Shown here piece by piece: positions 37,562 to 57,900 of a stretch of DNA of 64,000 bases. Made by a program: the position numbers and the translations under genes. The notes under the pieces were generated by a model. The model saw only the letters and a program-made list of their open reading frames with translations. It was not told the DNA's origin and ran no database searches. The DNA is from Pomacea canaliculata (Eukaryota; Mollusca; Gastropoda; Architaenioglossa; Ampullariidae). The first letter of the stretch is position 1, and the number at the start of each line of letters is the position of its first letter. The stretch spans positions 8,777,217-8,841,216 of the forward strand of contig NC_037597.1 of the NCBI RefSeq assembly GCF_003073045.1. Direction: 5' to 3'.

Positions 37562-40500
37562 CCTTTTTGCAGGCCTATTTCCCATCTCTGTGCTTGATGT
37601 GCACAGCTTGCATGCCATGGGTTAAAAAACAGTGTTTGAATGATGCTTATAAGTACAGTGAATTCAATGTTGGACTGGGCATTCAGATAATTTGACACAT
37701 CAAATTCACTATTTTTGATTGCCTATAATTAAATATCCGTATAGACCAGTCTACAAGTTCACAAGATATCATGTTACGCTTAATAAGTATCAGGTAGGTC
37801 ATAAATATATAGCCGTTTTACTTGCCAACTCAAAGGGGATTTTTTTACCGACATTGTGGCTTAGAGGGTGAGGATGAGAAAAAAACGGAACATGAATGCA
37901 TACAGATATTAAAATATAACTGGAGAGAAGAAAGTACTACAATACATTGCAGTCAAAATTTATGCACACAGTGCTCGTTGTTCAAGATTGATACGGTCAT
38001 AAATACATGTATCTAGGTTTTAAAAGCTGATTGATAAGAAGTTAATAAATTACATTTTCAGCAAGGAACTGTTTGCATTTGATGTTAGATCTAACACATT
38101 TGCATCCAAAGAATTTAATGTGCACTATTGATCACTGTTGCATCAACATGCAGTGACCCAAGGTCACATCATGCAGTCTGTATCCACAGCCAGTAAAATT
38201 ACTGATTTTATTCAACTGACTTTGGTCCTTCCAAATCTAGATTTTTTGCCATTTTATAGCATTATTATAGTAAATGTTTTTGGTATGTTCTGTAGAGTCA
38301 TAATTCTTATGTGCTTTTTAATTGCTTCATATTTCAGCATTGTTTATATGTATGCTCTTTTTCAGCTTTGAGATAGTTTTCATGCCAAATTATCTTAGAG
38401 CAATGAGGACATAGAGAAGTGTTTTTTTTTTTACTTTTGTTTTGCATAACAGCATTCTTATTTCATGCAGTACAAAGTACTATGCAATTTCTGGCGTCTG
38501 ATTAATGTCTGTAATCTCGTACTAATTTAATGGCAAAAGGCTCATATATATGAAGGTGGGGAAAGATCTTTCAAGATAACATGCTGAATCATTGCAGGTG
38601 ATTGTAGCTAATGGTAGTCAGGGTATGCATTTCCACTGACAAGCATGTGATTACACATCACAGAGATTAAGCTAGTAGTGGTTATGTTGGCAGTAATGAA
38701 TATAAGGCAGGGTTATGCCACTAAGAAAATTTCAGCATGTGCATAGTATTTAGGTCAACATCATGCTGGCCGTTATGGTTATTTTTCAGCAAAGCAACTC
38801 AAAATTTTTTATTGAGCTCTATAATATATAAGGTTTCATCCTAGTAAATGTACATTATGTATTATTACCATGATTGTAATAAAGTCTAAAAAATTTACAT
38901 GCATGTGAATTATGAAGGATGCCATATAATCTAACTGGTCCTCACTGACTATGCATGCAGGAGTAGATTAACGAATTTGAAAGAGGTAGAATACACCAGT
39001 ATCAAAATCCCACTGATTGGATGTAGATCAAAAACTGGTTGCATGCAAACATAAGATGCTACATACGCATAAATCAGTACAATGTGAAAAAATAAATTTA
39101 TGTCAGAAAAAGCATCATGGAAAGTAGTTTTTGATTGCAAGTATATTAGCCACTTTGACAACTGGGTTAATCTCTGCTTTGAACACAGAATTATTTTGTG
39201 GAGGAAGAGATGCCAGCATTTATGCTGTTCTACCGCCTTCATTTAAAAATTAGTATAGGCTTCGGGGGAATTAAACTATTATTGCACATTCTTGAAAAAA
39301 ATGAATAAAAAGTTTTGGCAACATATTGATAATTCACATTAATGTTCAACATGGAACGCAAATTTTCTTGCAATGTCAGTTACCTTTACCAATCTTAACA
39401 TTATTACATATTTTTAGTGTGTGCCCTGTTTCTAGAATGACAAGCCTGCACAAAACGTTAGTGTCTGGCTAGTAGGATGGGCCCAAACTACTGACAGAGT
39501 TGATGCACCTGGCAGCTTCACTGGCTTAGCCTGAGGCTCAACAAGAATTTGGCTCCAAAGCTACCTCTACCAAACTCAGAAGTACTACAAAAGATCAAAG
39601 ACATAATAATGTAAGGTCTTTGAAAACAGCACAGGCAAAATGTGAAACCTATTTAGAATGACATTCCTGCCCACTCCAAAACCAGGCTAGTTCTCTCCAC
39701 CTTTCCAAATGCATAGAAAACTTGGTCCCAACATCAGAACTGCGAAAAGAATAAATGCAGATACACTGAGATAAGATCCTCTGCAGACTTTACTCTCATG
39801 AAAAAAGACATCTTAAAAATAATTAAGACCTTGAACCACCACCTGACATAAGGTTAAGGTGGTATGGGCCTATCATAAATGCCAAAGATGTTTCTCTGGG
39901 ATAAAAGAGAAAAAAAAAGGCAAGACTTTTCATGGTGGTCAGAAGATTCCAGATACCAGCTGAGAACCAAGAGAAATTGATTAGTATTAGATCATTGAGG
40001 GGCTGCCAAGGTTTATCAAAGCTAAAAGATTAGTGATGAATATAAAAAATATGGCATTTGGTGTGGTATTATCACCATTCTCCTTCAACATTTTTTAAAA
40101 GATGTGATCATACAAGGTGAAGCAAACATCTGATGTGATCTTAAGCTTGCAACTTGGGGGAAAAACATAAGCATGTATGTGTGCATGGACAGCCCCCATA
40201 TTTTCATATTTGTCATAAATTATAACATACCACATGTGCAACAAAAGCATTCAAAGCACTAGGGTCACACAATAATAATAAAGGAAAGAAAAATGCATAT
40301 TTCTGTTGTATAATTTGAGACCATTTTTTCATGAGATAGTGTGATGGATATTTTAACTTTAAAACAATACTGACAATAAAATTAAAGATCTTTACATTAA
40401 TCCCATTAACCACTTACAATTCAAAAGGAAAAAAAAATAATGATAATGAAAACCATAAATATGAAGACTAAATCATTCATTCCAGATGAATTTTTACAGT

Positions 40501-41090
40501 TTCAAGCATCTTCAGTCATGCCAACAAATCATAAGCAAGACAATCAGAGCTTTAATCACTACAGATGAAAGTAACCACAAAGCAAATAATCACATTATCA
40601 CTGCCTTCAATTGCCATTTAACCAAATTTGTTTCTGATCAGTTTGAGAAACATACTTGGCAATAAGCTGAAAGGTAACAATTTTATTCATTCTCAAAACC
40701 AACTTTCAAGCAACAATGTTGACACTGCTAAAATACTTTGCTTTCATAAATATCATAAAGAGGCATATGCTCTGTGTTCACATCCAGTCAAGCAATTTTT
40801 TTCATACAAATACAATCTCAGCAATCTTATATGCCCAAAACATTGGTGTTTAAGAAATAAAACTCTCCTTTGCCATATACAAGCTGGACACTTTTAGTCT
40901 TGCCCCCTAATCTGGTGCCAATGCAAAAACATTAAATGATAAATGTAGGGACAAAGACAATTGGCTGTTCATGACTTTTACTTCTTTCAGATGACTTAGG
41001 AAATAGCTGTTTCTTCCCAGAAGGATCAGATTAAGCTTGTATACCACAGTTTAACAATGCATTGTCTCATAGTGCACATGAACGTTCAGC
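37562..41090. other. convergent 3' interval between YIF1 and SRP9
   Basis: This holds the 3' untranslated regions of YIF1 (plus) and SRP9 (minus) and intergenic DNA. Candidate YIF1 polyadenylation signals AATAAA are at 38044-38049 and 38878-38883. About 39429-40060 reads like worn-out mobile-element sequence, but I could not name it. No further coding exon is supported. Confidence 0.5.
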
Positions 41091-42861
41091 TCATTTTTCT
41101 TTAGAGGCCATATGTCGCATAAGTTGGCTGGTCAGTTTCTCTACTTTTCTTATATCTTGTGCATGTTCTGTTCTGTACTGAAGACACTAAAACAAAAAAG
41201 AATAGATTAAAAACAAAAGCAAGCATAAAACACTATTCAACATGAAATTTAGGTTTAAAAGTAGCTTAGTAATTTAGCAGCAAAAAAAATTATTAATTTT
41301 TATTTTAAATGTTAAGCTCATTGGCTTAATGTTTTTGACATCAAATTCAGCATTTCGATGTCACACCTTACATGTTGCTCAACAGACTGGGGCAATGTTT
41401 GTAAAATTTCACTGGCTTCCTATACCCCACTGCAACAGCTTTGGTTTTCTACACATAGTTTATTCCTTGTTGCTCCTTTGAGGAGCATAGGACCGCAACA
41501 TTTTTTCTACATACAACAGTGAAATATTCATGACAAAAAAAAGAGAATTTTGAAACAGCTATTAAAAGAGAATTGACATTTGTCTATCCTTGGCCATTTG
41601 TGACATATATTTTCACCCTTCTCCTACACTTAAAAAAAAAAGTAAGTAAAATTAAAACTATTAATATAAAATATAAGTAAAAAAATGCAAAAGTAGCAAA
41701 ACTGGCAACTGCTTTAGGCAGCAGATATTACCTGCATGATAAATAAAGTCTACTGTATATAAAAAGGAGATACATACCACCTTATTATCTGTTATCTTCA
41801 TCACCAGTTTTCCATCACAATGTCTATATTTAATGACGTAGCGGCACTGAAATAGATTTTTAAAAACAAAAATGTAAGCACTATTTCTAATTCTAATTTA
41901 GCAATAAGAAAATCAACTCCGTGCTGTGTTGTCAAAAGAGCTGCCTCATCAATATAAGAAAAGAAAAATTTGTATACAGTGACTTCAGTTATGATCCTTA
42001 ATAAATGAGGTCTTTATTAAAAACAAGGATTGAATCTTTAACAAAATATATAAAATACCACATCAATGAAATTCATTATAAAAAGCTGTTGGTGACTATG
42101 TTCTTATATTCTGGCTATTGTCATAAAGCACTAATATGTTACCCTGCAGTTTGTGTTTACAGTAAGCACAGCCTGAGGCATATCTTAAAACATCACAGTA
42201 AAATCTGAGACATCTATATGGAGTGATTCTGATTTCAAGTAGACCTTAAAAGCCTTTGAGTTGTCTATGTGCCCCATCTCTCTCTCTTTAACTCTCTGGT
42301 AATATTAACACCTTATGTAGACTGTCTTTTATCGTTGATGTGTGAATGCGCATTTGTGCAAATTCAAAATCTCCTCTTAAATTTGTTTGCCAGTTGTGTT
42401 TGGGTCAAGTTAATTATGCAGTAAATGATATCTTCACTTTTTCACGGCTTCTTAAGATTTAAATTCTGCTTGCCTTTTATATATATATTGCACGTTAACA
42501 GTGCGCCTCTCTTTAGATAATAGACCGATACTTTTACCGTATATAAGTGCAAGCTTGCTTTATAGGAGTCCAAGCACGGCCTCTTTTTTTGGACGGACAC
42601 TTTATCTCGTGAATGGAAGGCCTTACCCCTAACCTAAAGCGTTAATACAAACCGTATATTATTCGAGCCCTGAAAAATTAGATGGTGTTTGGCACGCAAA
42701 CATGTTCCTCGGTTTTTGTCTCTTTGGCCTTGCAAAAACTTACTAGGTGCATAGTAACTTTTATTCAAAAGGAGTAAAATCTTTCTTACCCGTGATGGGT
42801 CGTTCATATATAATCTTTCAGCTGCCTTAGCAAATTCTTCCCAAGTTGCAAAGAATGTCAT
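41091..42861 (-). CDS. SRP9: signal recognition particle 9 kDa protein, complete, 3 exons, 78 aa
   Basis: Partner of SRP14; the dimer binds the Alu domain of SRP RNA and slows translation during targeting to the ER. Exons: 42790-42861, 41778-41846, 41091-41186, all split in phase 0, 237 bp in total. The product starts MTFFATWEEFAKAAERLYMN, goes on RYVIKYRHCDGKLVMKITDN and ends RTEHAQDIRKVEKLTSQLMR, HMASKEK. The alignment with the human protein (TWEEFSRAAEKLY, VLKYRHSDG, DVKKIEKFHSQLMRLM) runs end to end; this one is eight residues shorter at the C terminus. Intron 2 carries a short minus-oriented retroposon. The gene is head-to-head with Ena. Confidence 0.96.
41454..41502 (-). mobile_element. 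short retroposon in SRP9 intron 2
   Basis: On the minus strand it reads TGTTGCGGTCCTATGCTCC, then TCAAAGGAGCAACAAGGAAT and an A/T-rich end, the same family as at 30503 and 30778. TTTTCTACA at 41445-41453 and 41503-41511 forms the target duplication. The arms GCTCCTCAAAGGAGC make a small hairpin that is conserved in the 30778 copy. Confidence 0.65.
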
Positions 42862-43477
42862 AATTGGAGACTACCGTATGGCACTCTAGAGCTTCGCTTC
42901 GATGGGCTAGCCTCTGTTCGTCATTTCCGGTAACAACGCACATACAATTTTTTTATAACTAAGGTTACATAACTTAAACTTGTAGATAAAAACCTGGGTA
43001 ATAGAGAAAAAACATACCTGTATTTATAATTTCATTTTATAAATTCTTTCGTGTTAATTATGCAGATTCCGCAGAACAGCCAGTCATGGCGTCGAGGAAG
43101 GAAGCGAATGTCTGATTCACGTCAATCATGTAGTTCGTTGCAATTTAGGTTTTAGATCATACAGTTTGGGCTAACGCACTACGTTTAATTTTATATATGA
43201 AAACTGTTGCACCGTTTTTGATGGATGTTATGTTTTTATTATCCTGATTAAACGAACGCACTTATCATCTTTCTCACTTCCTTGGAAGGAGAGTTGCTGC
43301 AGAGGGAAAAAAAAAATTGCATTCAGTTCCTGATTTGGTTCGCATTGTTACGATTGCTCACATTCAAATTCACTTTCTGGAGGATTTTACGTAAGAGACA
43401 TTATACTTCAAACGCATATGAGGCTTTTCTGATGGAATAATATCTTCAGGAAAACATCTGTGTTGTAAACAATAATC
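42862..43477. promoter_or_regulatory. bidirectional promoter between SRP9 and Ena
   Basis: The SRP9 and Ena start codons diverge across 616 bp. ATTTCCGGT at 42923-42931 is the reverse complement of the ACCGGAAAT found in the PARP1/YIF1 promoter, and lies 62 bp before the SRP9 ATG. The Ena 5' untranslated sequence must end at 43477; its start is not evident. Confidence 0.6.
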
Positions 43478-51540
<8,063 letters not shown>

Positions 51541-54500
51541 CCTGATGGCTTTCCACCCATGTTAGGACACAAGATAACTGAACTATGACAAGCTGCAGCT
51601 GGATGAGACAACAGCTAAATTGGTGTCATCTAGCTAGCTTCAGAAAGAGGGATAAATATCAGGCTGTGTCTTCAGAAGGAGGGATAACATATGGCTGTGT
51701 TTCTGGAAGCTTTATGCTATAGACATGTGTTCTCTATCATGCTGCACTCAGCGGTTCAAAGAAAGGTCCTTTTTTTTTTTTAATTTCAAAACCGCTGCTG
51801 TCATCATCAGTTTTCATGCATTGTGTGGAGTCTTGTGAGTCGCTGATTCAAAAAAAACCTTAAAGTGCACTGTCTGGATGGTAACATAAGGTGTGGCCTC
51901 TCTCTCATTTTCTTTCTGTATGTCTTGAGTGCTCACTCACAGACATAACAAAGCATAAGCAGAGAAGTTGCATAGATCTCTTGTACTGATTTGTGCCCTT
52001 GCATGACCATAGCACTAATAGTATTCAGCTGCCACTTACCTGTCTCATTGGCAAGCAAAGAAAACAGTAAACCGAAGTGATTGACAGTGAATTAACCAGG
52101 GAGTATGCTCACCTTTTTCTTTAAGAACCTAATAACACTGGCATATCTGTGACTACTCACTTCAAGAACAGAACAAATATGGATGAACAAATACTGCATT
52201 TTGTTTCAGAACAAGATTTTTTTTTTTTTTTTTAATGTTGGGAAGTGAAAGTAATTTTTCATTGTGTGTGGGGTGACTAATATACAACATTGTATTTGTG
52301 GTATCACATAATCAGATGGGATCAAAAAAAAAAACTTTAAATATGTAAAATCTGATACAAAAATCATTGTTTTTGTTACCCATAATGTGAACATGACAGA
52401 GTGTGCCTGTGTGTGACTTTTAATAATTGAAGCTTCTGTTTTAAGCGACCGACTTGAACAACTTTTTTTTTTGGACGAGCTGAAAGCCATTCTTACTGCA
52501 ATAGTAAACAGATGTAGGGCTTTTCAGATCTCAGTCAGGTAACTCTGTAATGATTGGTCAGCTGACTTGGCCACTGTCAAGTGGTAATCAGAATTCAGTG
52601 TCTTAACTGGTTCTTTACTGTGTGATGCTGATGAGTGAAAGAGTTGCTTCAAGCTGTATTTATTGCTTTATCTCTCTGCCAGCTTTTTGCTTCAGTGTCA
52701 GAGAGCTTGAGCCTTACTGAGATGAAAAGGTTAATGGCCACATGCATGCAGAGTGAGTGCAACTTTACCTTTGTTCTTTCAGATTTGTCTTCTTTCTTCT
52801 TCTCCACATCCCTTGCTTCTTCAGTTCTTTTTCTCTCTCTCCTATTCTCTAACCATTCTCTCACACACACAAACACAATTTCTTAGCATCTAGATTGTGC
52901 AGTGTGCCATGCCATACAAATGTGATTATGATTACATTGAGTACATTACTGCTTTTGTATTATTAAGCAGATAGCTTTGCTTCTTTTTTTGCTCAAGTTG
53001 GGTTTTTTTAATGTATTACTCGTGTTTAATTTTTAGTGAATTGCTTTCATTCAAAGTCAGTTTCAGTCATTTATGACAAAAGTGTTTTCCCTTTTGCTAC
53101 ATGCAAGCCGATTTTTTGCCCATAAAACAAATGCTGTTAGCAATCATTCAATTTGTATAGTTGATACTTCCTTGTATATGCACAAGATTCACATGAAAGA
53201 AGAAAGTGATTGATGACTTGAGTGGCACAGAAATGAAGCAGCTTCTAGTGGATTTTTGTTGTTTTTCCCATCCATTTAATACATGTGTTTATATTACTAA
53301 ATGTGCATTGATCAGACCATAACAGTAGCTGAAGATGGTGGAGAATTTAGTTTTTATTTTGGTAGAATCTGCTTCAAAATTCTCAGATACACCCTTCCAC
53401 CCATCCATAAGTATTAACTGTACATAGTTCAGCAGGAGCCTTTTGCTACAGATTTGACATTATGTACTAACGAGAGAACAAAACAGTTGAATATTGTAAA
53501 TACTCCAGTTCTCCTGTGCAATTATGTACCACTAATATTTCATCTGGCTAACAAATCAAACCAGTTTAGTCTTATTTTACACAATTTTTCCACGCATTGT
53601 AAGTTACCCTAAATGTATAAATTTCTTGTTTCAAAGTAATTTTCCATACAGTTTTTTTATGATTTGGTGGGGCATCATTTGTGTCAAATATTTGTTCTTT
53701 TAAGTGCATATGACTAACATTTAGTACTGTAATGGTTCTCTCGATATAAAATTAACATTGAACAAATTTAAATTTTACCTGTTTTTTCATATTGTCAGCA
53801 GTTGTCTTGATCTGACCCCCTAGTTACTGATCATGTGTTTTTGTCTACACTGTTACATCTTCCGTTGTGCAACACTTCAATCTATTTTTTATTCATTTCT
53901 GTAGCTATCCATATCCCATTCTCTGACCTATTGATTTCGCTGCAAGCTCCCTTGCCCCCATTTGCCATGTACAAGGTTTTCCCTGTCATCATACATTGTT
54001 TTAACAGCTCATACCACAGTGTATTTGTACTTGACCTATTCATCATTAAAATATGTGTGTATTAGATGACCGCACTTTTTCAGATTTTTGAGACAATGAG
54101 ATGGTGATTTTAACCATTGAGTGATCATAAAAAAATAAGGTTTGGGTTTCTTATTAAGTCATGAAAGCATCTCTAAATCTATACATGCACTTTAGTTTTA
54201 TGGTACACAGGGTAAACAGGAAGCTATTTATAAGGTTCGGGCAGTGGATATTCAAGCAATGATTGTATACACAATTACAAAAATTTAAGGAGTAGAATGT
54301 TAAGCCTAAGAAGGAGCAAGGTTAATTTGGTTGATATTTAACGTCAATTGTCAGCCTATTTTAAGCTCCACCTACACCAGCTCGGTAGCAGTCAATCACA
54401 TTTTGCTTTTTTCAAGATTTTCTAGCAACACTGAAAGCACAAGTAATAAAAAAAAACAAAACAGGAGGATGCAGCAGGGTCTGTGACAGCATTCCTGCCC

Positions 54501-54831
54501 ACTGTCGAGATGCTGCGAACGACCGACTGGCTGACTTATGCGTCACTGTTTGCCAGACGGCTGGAAATGCCTTCAAGCACGAGTCAACGGGCCGACACTG
54601 TGAGGGAGGGGGTTGAGTTGTGGTAGGGAGGGGGGCGGACACGAAACCGGTGAGACTTTTTCTGGTGGCGTTGAAAGGGGTTGTATGGGTCTTTTTGCAC
54701 GCTTTCCCGTCCATCTATGCTGAGATTTAGAAGCAGTTCCAAGGCTCGTACAAAGCGGCATATGGTGTGCAGGTCTTACTGCGGGGTGGTGGTGGGGGCG
54801 TCATCATTGGGGGCGCTCGGTTCCACAAGCG
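51541..54831. other. Ena 3' untranslated region and intergenic DNA
   Basis: No further coding exon recognised. The sequence is AT-rich with T-rich runs (51771, 52217) and is likely to be mostly Ena 3' untranslated region at first. From about 54440 G+C rises, as expected for the promoter side of the next gene. Confidence 0.45.
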
Positions 54832-54889
54832 CTTTCCATTCTTTCTGCATCGGCTGAGCCGTTTTTCAGTTTCGAAAGGATCCTAGACG
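54832..54889. repeat. promoter copy of a duplicated motif near the oxidase start
   Basis: CTTTCCATTC, then TTTCTGC, AGCCGTTTT, CAGTTTC, AGGA and CCTA in order recur at 55314-55382 in intron 1. Copy 1 ends 68 bp before the oxidase ATG. The conserved pieces span about 60-70 bp with small indels between them. Confidence 0.65.
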
Positions 54890-54957
54890 ATTGCCTTTTA
54901 CAGACTTGCTAGCAGATTAGTTGCTTGGGTTACAGCATCGTTGCCCGGCGGACAACT

Positions 54958-57900
54958 ATGGCTAAACTCGTTTGTGTCTCAGACTACCAACTGTACGCCG
55001 AAGAAACGCTGCCAAGACCCATACTTCAGTATTTCAACAGTGGAGCCAACTATGAGCAAACATACCGAGATAATGAGCTCGCCTTCCAAAGGTAACAACT
55101 ATGAGTTGTTCAATCCTGGTGTGGGCTCAAAAATAAAAATACATGTAACATGGTCTGGGTAGTATGTTCAGGTGTACAGCATATATGGAAATCTTAAACA
55201 AACAAAAAAATAGTTGATTTGAAAATATTTCCGTCATTAGCAGACGTGCACGAGCATTCAAAAATAAAAATAAAAACGTTGCAAACAACAAGGTTTGACA
55301 TGCCGGTGTAGGACTTTCCATTCCTTTTCTGCGTCGGGTCGACTCGGGTAAGCCGTTTTCAGTTTCAATAGGACCCTACACGCCAGTAAATGAGGCAAAA
55401 CAGCGACAGACTGGCGCAACTTACATAAAGATATACTTCCAGATAAACTAACGATAATAACTGAAGACTGGAATGGAGGAGGTACACGGTCGAGTACACG
55501 TTCTATCATGAGCCTTACCTGTCGGACCTAATTTTGACCGAATCAAAATAAAAATTAATAATAATTAAATCTATCATTTACAGCAAACAACTCCACAGCC
55601 CACAACCATGTCTTTGATATGTAGGTATACGCAGTTGCAAGTGCCTCCTGAGTAACGCATTTCTACCCTTCATTCCGCACGGAGTCAAAGTACTTGGCGG
55701 CCCTGGTGAGGAAGCAATGGAACATTTAAAGAGGACTGCTTCTCTCAACGAAATATCTCTCTCTTACTCACATACATCCCCCACTGTTTTCTGCATAGCA
55801 ATGTTGTCCAAACACTCCGGAGCCTACAATTGAAACCAATAAAAGAAAATAGGCTTTTGTTGTAACCATGACCATGATGAGTCTATTCATCTGCACCAGT
55901 ATATGAAGGATAGCAAGATCATCCAGGTCTACCCAAAGAGCTACAGTTATGTTACCATGCAGTTAATTAAATTAATAGAAACAATAATATAATAGCTGGC
56001 AATGGTTGTCAAAAAAAGAAAAAAGCTTCAAGCGCCAGGGTTTTCGTGTGACATGATCTCATTTATTACTGTGGACCTGCCATATCATCTGTTGACAGTA
56101 CTCAGCACAATATAATCTGTTATTGCTGTGATCAGGTATACATTTCGGCCACGTTATATGCAAAATGTGTCCACCCATAACTTGAGCACTTCTCTGCTGG
56201 GAAATGATGTTACATGCCCCATAGGGGTGTCACCCATGTCAATGTGTCGCCTTGCCCATCCAGATGGAGAGATCGCGTTGGCAAAAGGTAAGTATATATA
56301 CAGTATATAAGTATATATATATAAGTTAAAGGAGGGTCTGATATAGCATACTGCATGAAAGAAACAAGGTGTACTTGTCCCTCATTGCACTGAGGATCAT
56401 AAGTTCCTGAGTTCAGATCTCCTCTAAGGGAAACATTGGATGTGTTTGCAAGGCTGTCCGAAGGGCTTGGTTTTTGGTTTTTTTTCGGTGGGGGTACTCC
56501 AGTTTTCTCCCCCATCACCCTCTATAGTGAGGCATCACTTTAGATGGAAGTACTTTTATACAGCATTATCTAGATAGTAGTCTCATTACAGTGCTGTTGT
56601 GATATTCTACAATCATTTAAAAACAGGTTAATACCCCGTAAAGCCTGTTGGTTCTATAACAGTAACTATCTTGTGCTTGACTGTGTCAAGGTTATAGCAT
56701 GAGGAAGAAAGCCCCACACTATTGTCTCCATCTTTTTCCTTCCTGGATGAATAATTATAAGGCATCTAATTATTTTTGGGTCAACAGAGGGATTTTTACT
56801 TGGCAAGCTTAAATCCAGAACCTTCTGCTCCAAAGTTGAAAACACACTTCACATGGATTCAAGTCTTTGCTAAACTTTTGCATACTTATATGCACACCCA
56901 GCTCCAGAAATGGGCAATATACTTACTAAAGCTAACAAAATAATTATTTTTATCAATTATTATTTTTAAATTTCAAGAATGTATGCTTGAGAATTTACAA
57001 GCAAAATAAATTCCAAGTCTTTGTGATGCATGTCACAGCATTTTGTCTAAAGGTTTCCTTTTGATATAGCTTACACTGCTGAAAATGCATTAAACACAAT
57101 CTTTTTTCCTATGATAATTTGGTTTGTTACTGTCTTTACAGCTTGTGAGGCAGTTGGTGCATGCATGACTCTGTCCATGACAGCTACAACAAGTGTTGAG
57201 GAGATTGGATCTCAAGTGCTTGGATGTCTGAGATGGTTCCAGGTACATATTCTCCGTGATCGTGAAATGACTTACCGCATGGTCCAACGTGCAGAACAAG
57301 CTGGCTTCAAAGCCTTGGTATTGACTGTGGACTGTGCTGTTCATGGAAAACGGTATAAGGATCTCCGCAATCAGTTTGCTCTGCCTCCCCATTTCAAGTG
57401 TGTGGTGACTTTCACCATCTTATAGTCTTAGTTTGTGATCAATCATTGGCATATCTGTCAACACACATACTTTGTGCTCTATGAATATTCCTAAGAATCA
57501 AAAAACATGGGGCTTTTGACATTCAGTAATCGGATTATGGAGTTTCAATCTGTTATATATTCATTTCCACCACTTTTAGTCATACTTGCATTATCCTATG
57601 AATACCAAGAAAATATTATTTAAATTTTACACATTAAATTATGAATTTATTTAAATTGATTTTTTAGGAAGCTTGCCTTCTGTAAAATGGTAACACTAAA
57701 ATCCTAATATTTTTAATATCACTCATCTGTTGTCATTCACAAAAGATGTCTATAACACCGTCATTTGTTAAAATACAGGCTGGCTAATTTTGAGGAGGAG
57801 TTAAAACGCATTCAAAGTTCAATAAAAATGGAAGAGTCACTTCTAGAATGGGGTCAGTTTGTTAACCAAGCATTTAGTCCATCCCACACCTGGCAGGATC

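Noticed and set aside
39429-40060. Possible decayed mobile element between YIF1 and SRP9
   Set aside because: The wording of the sequence looks repeat-like, but I could find neither ends, nor a reverse-transcriptase block, nor a target duplication.
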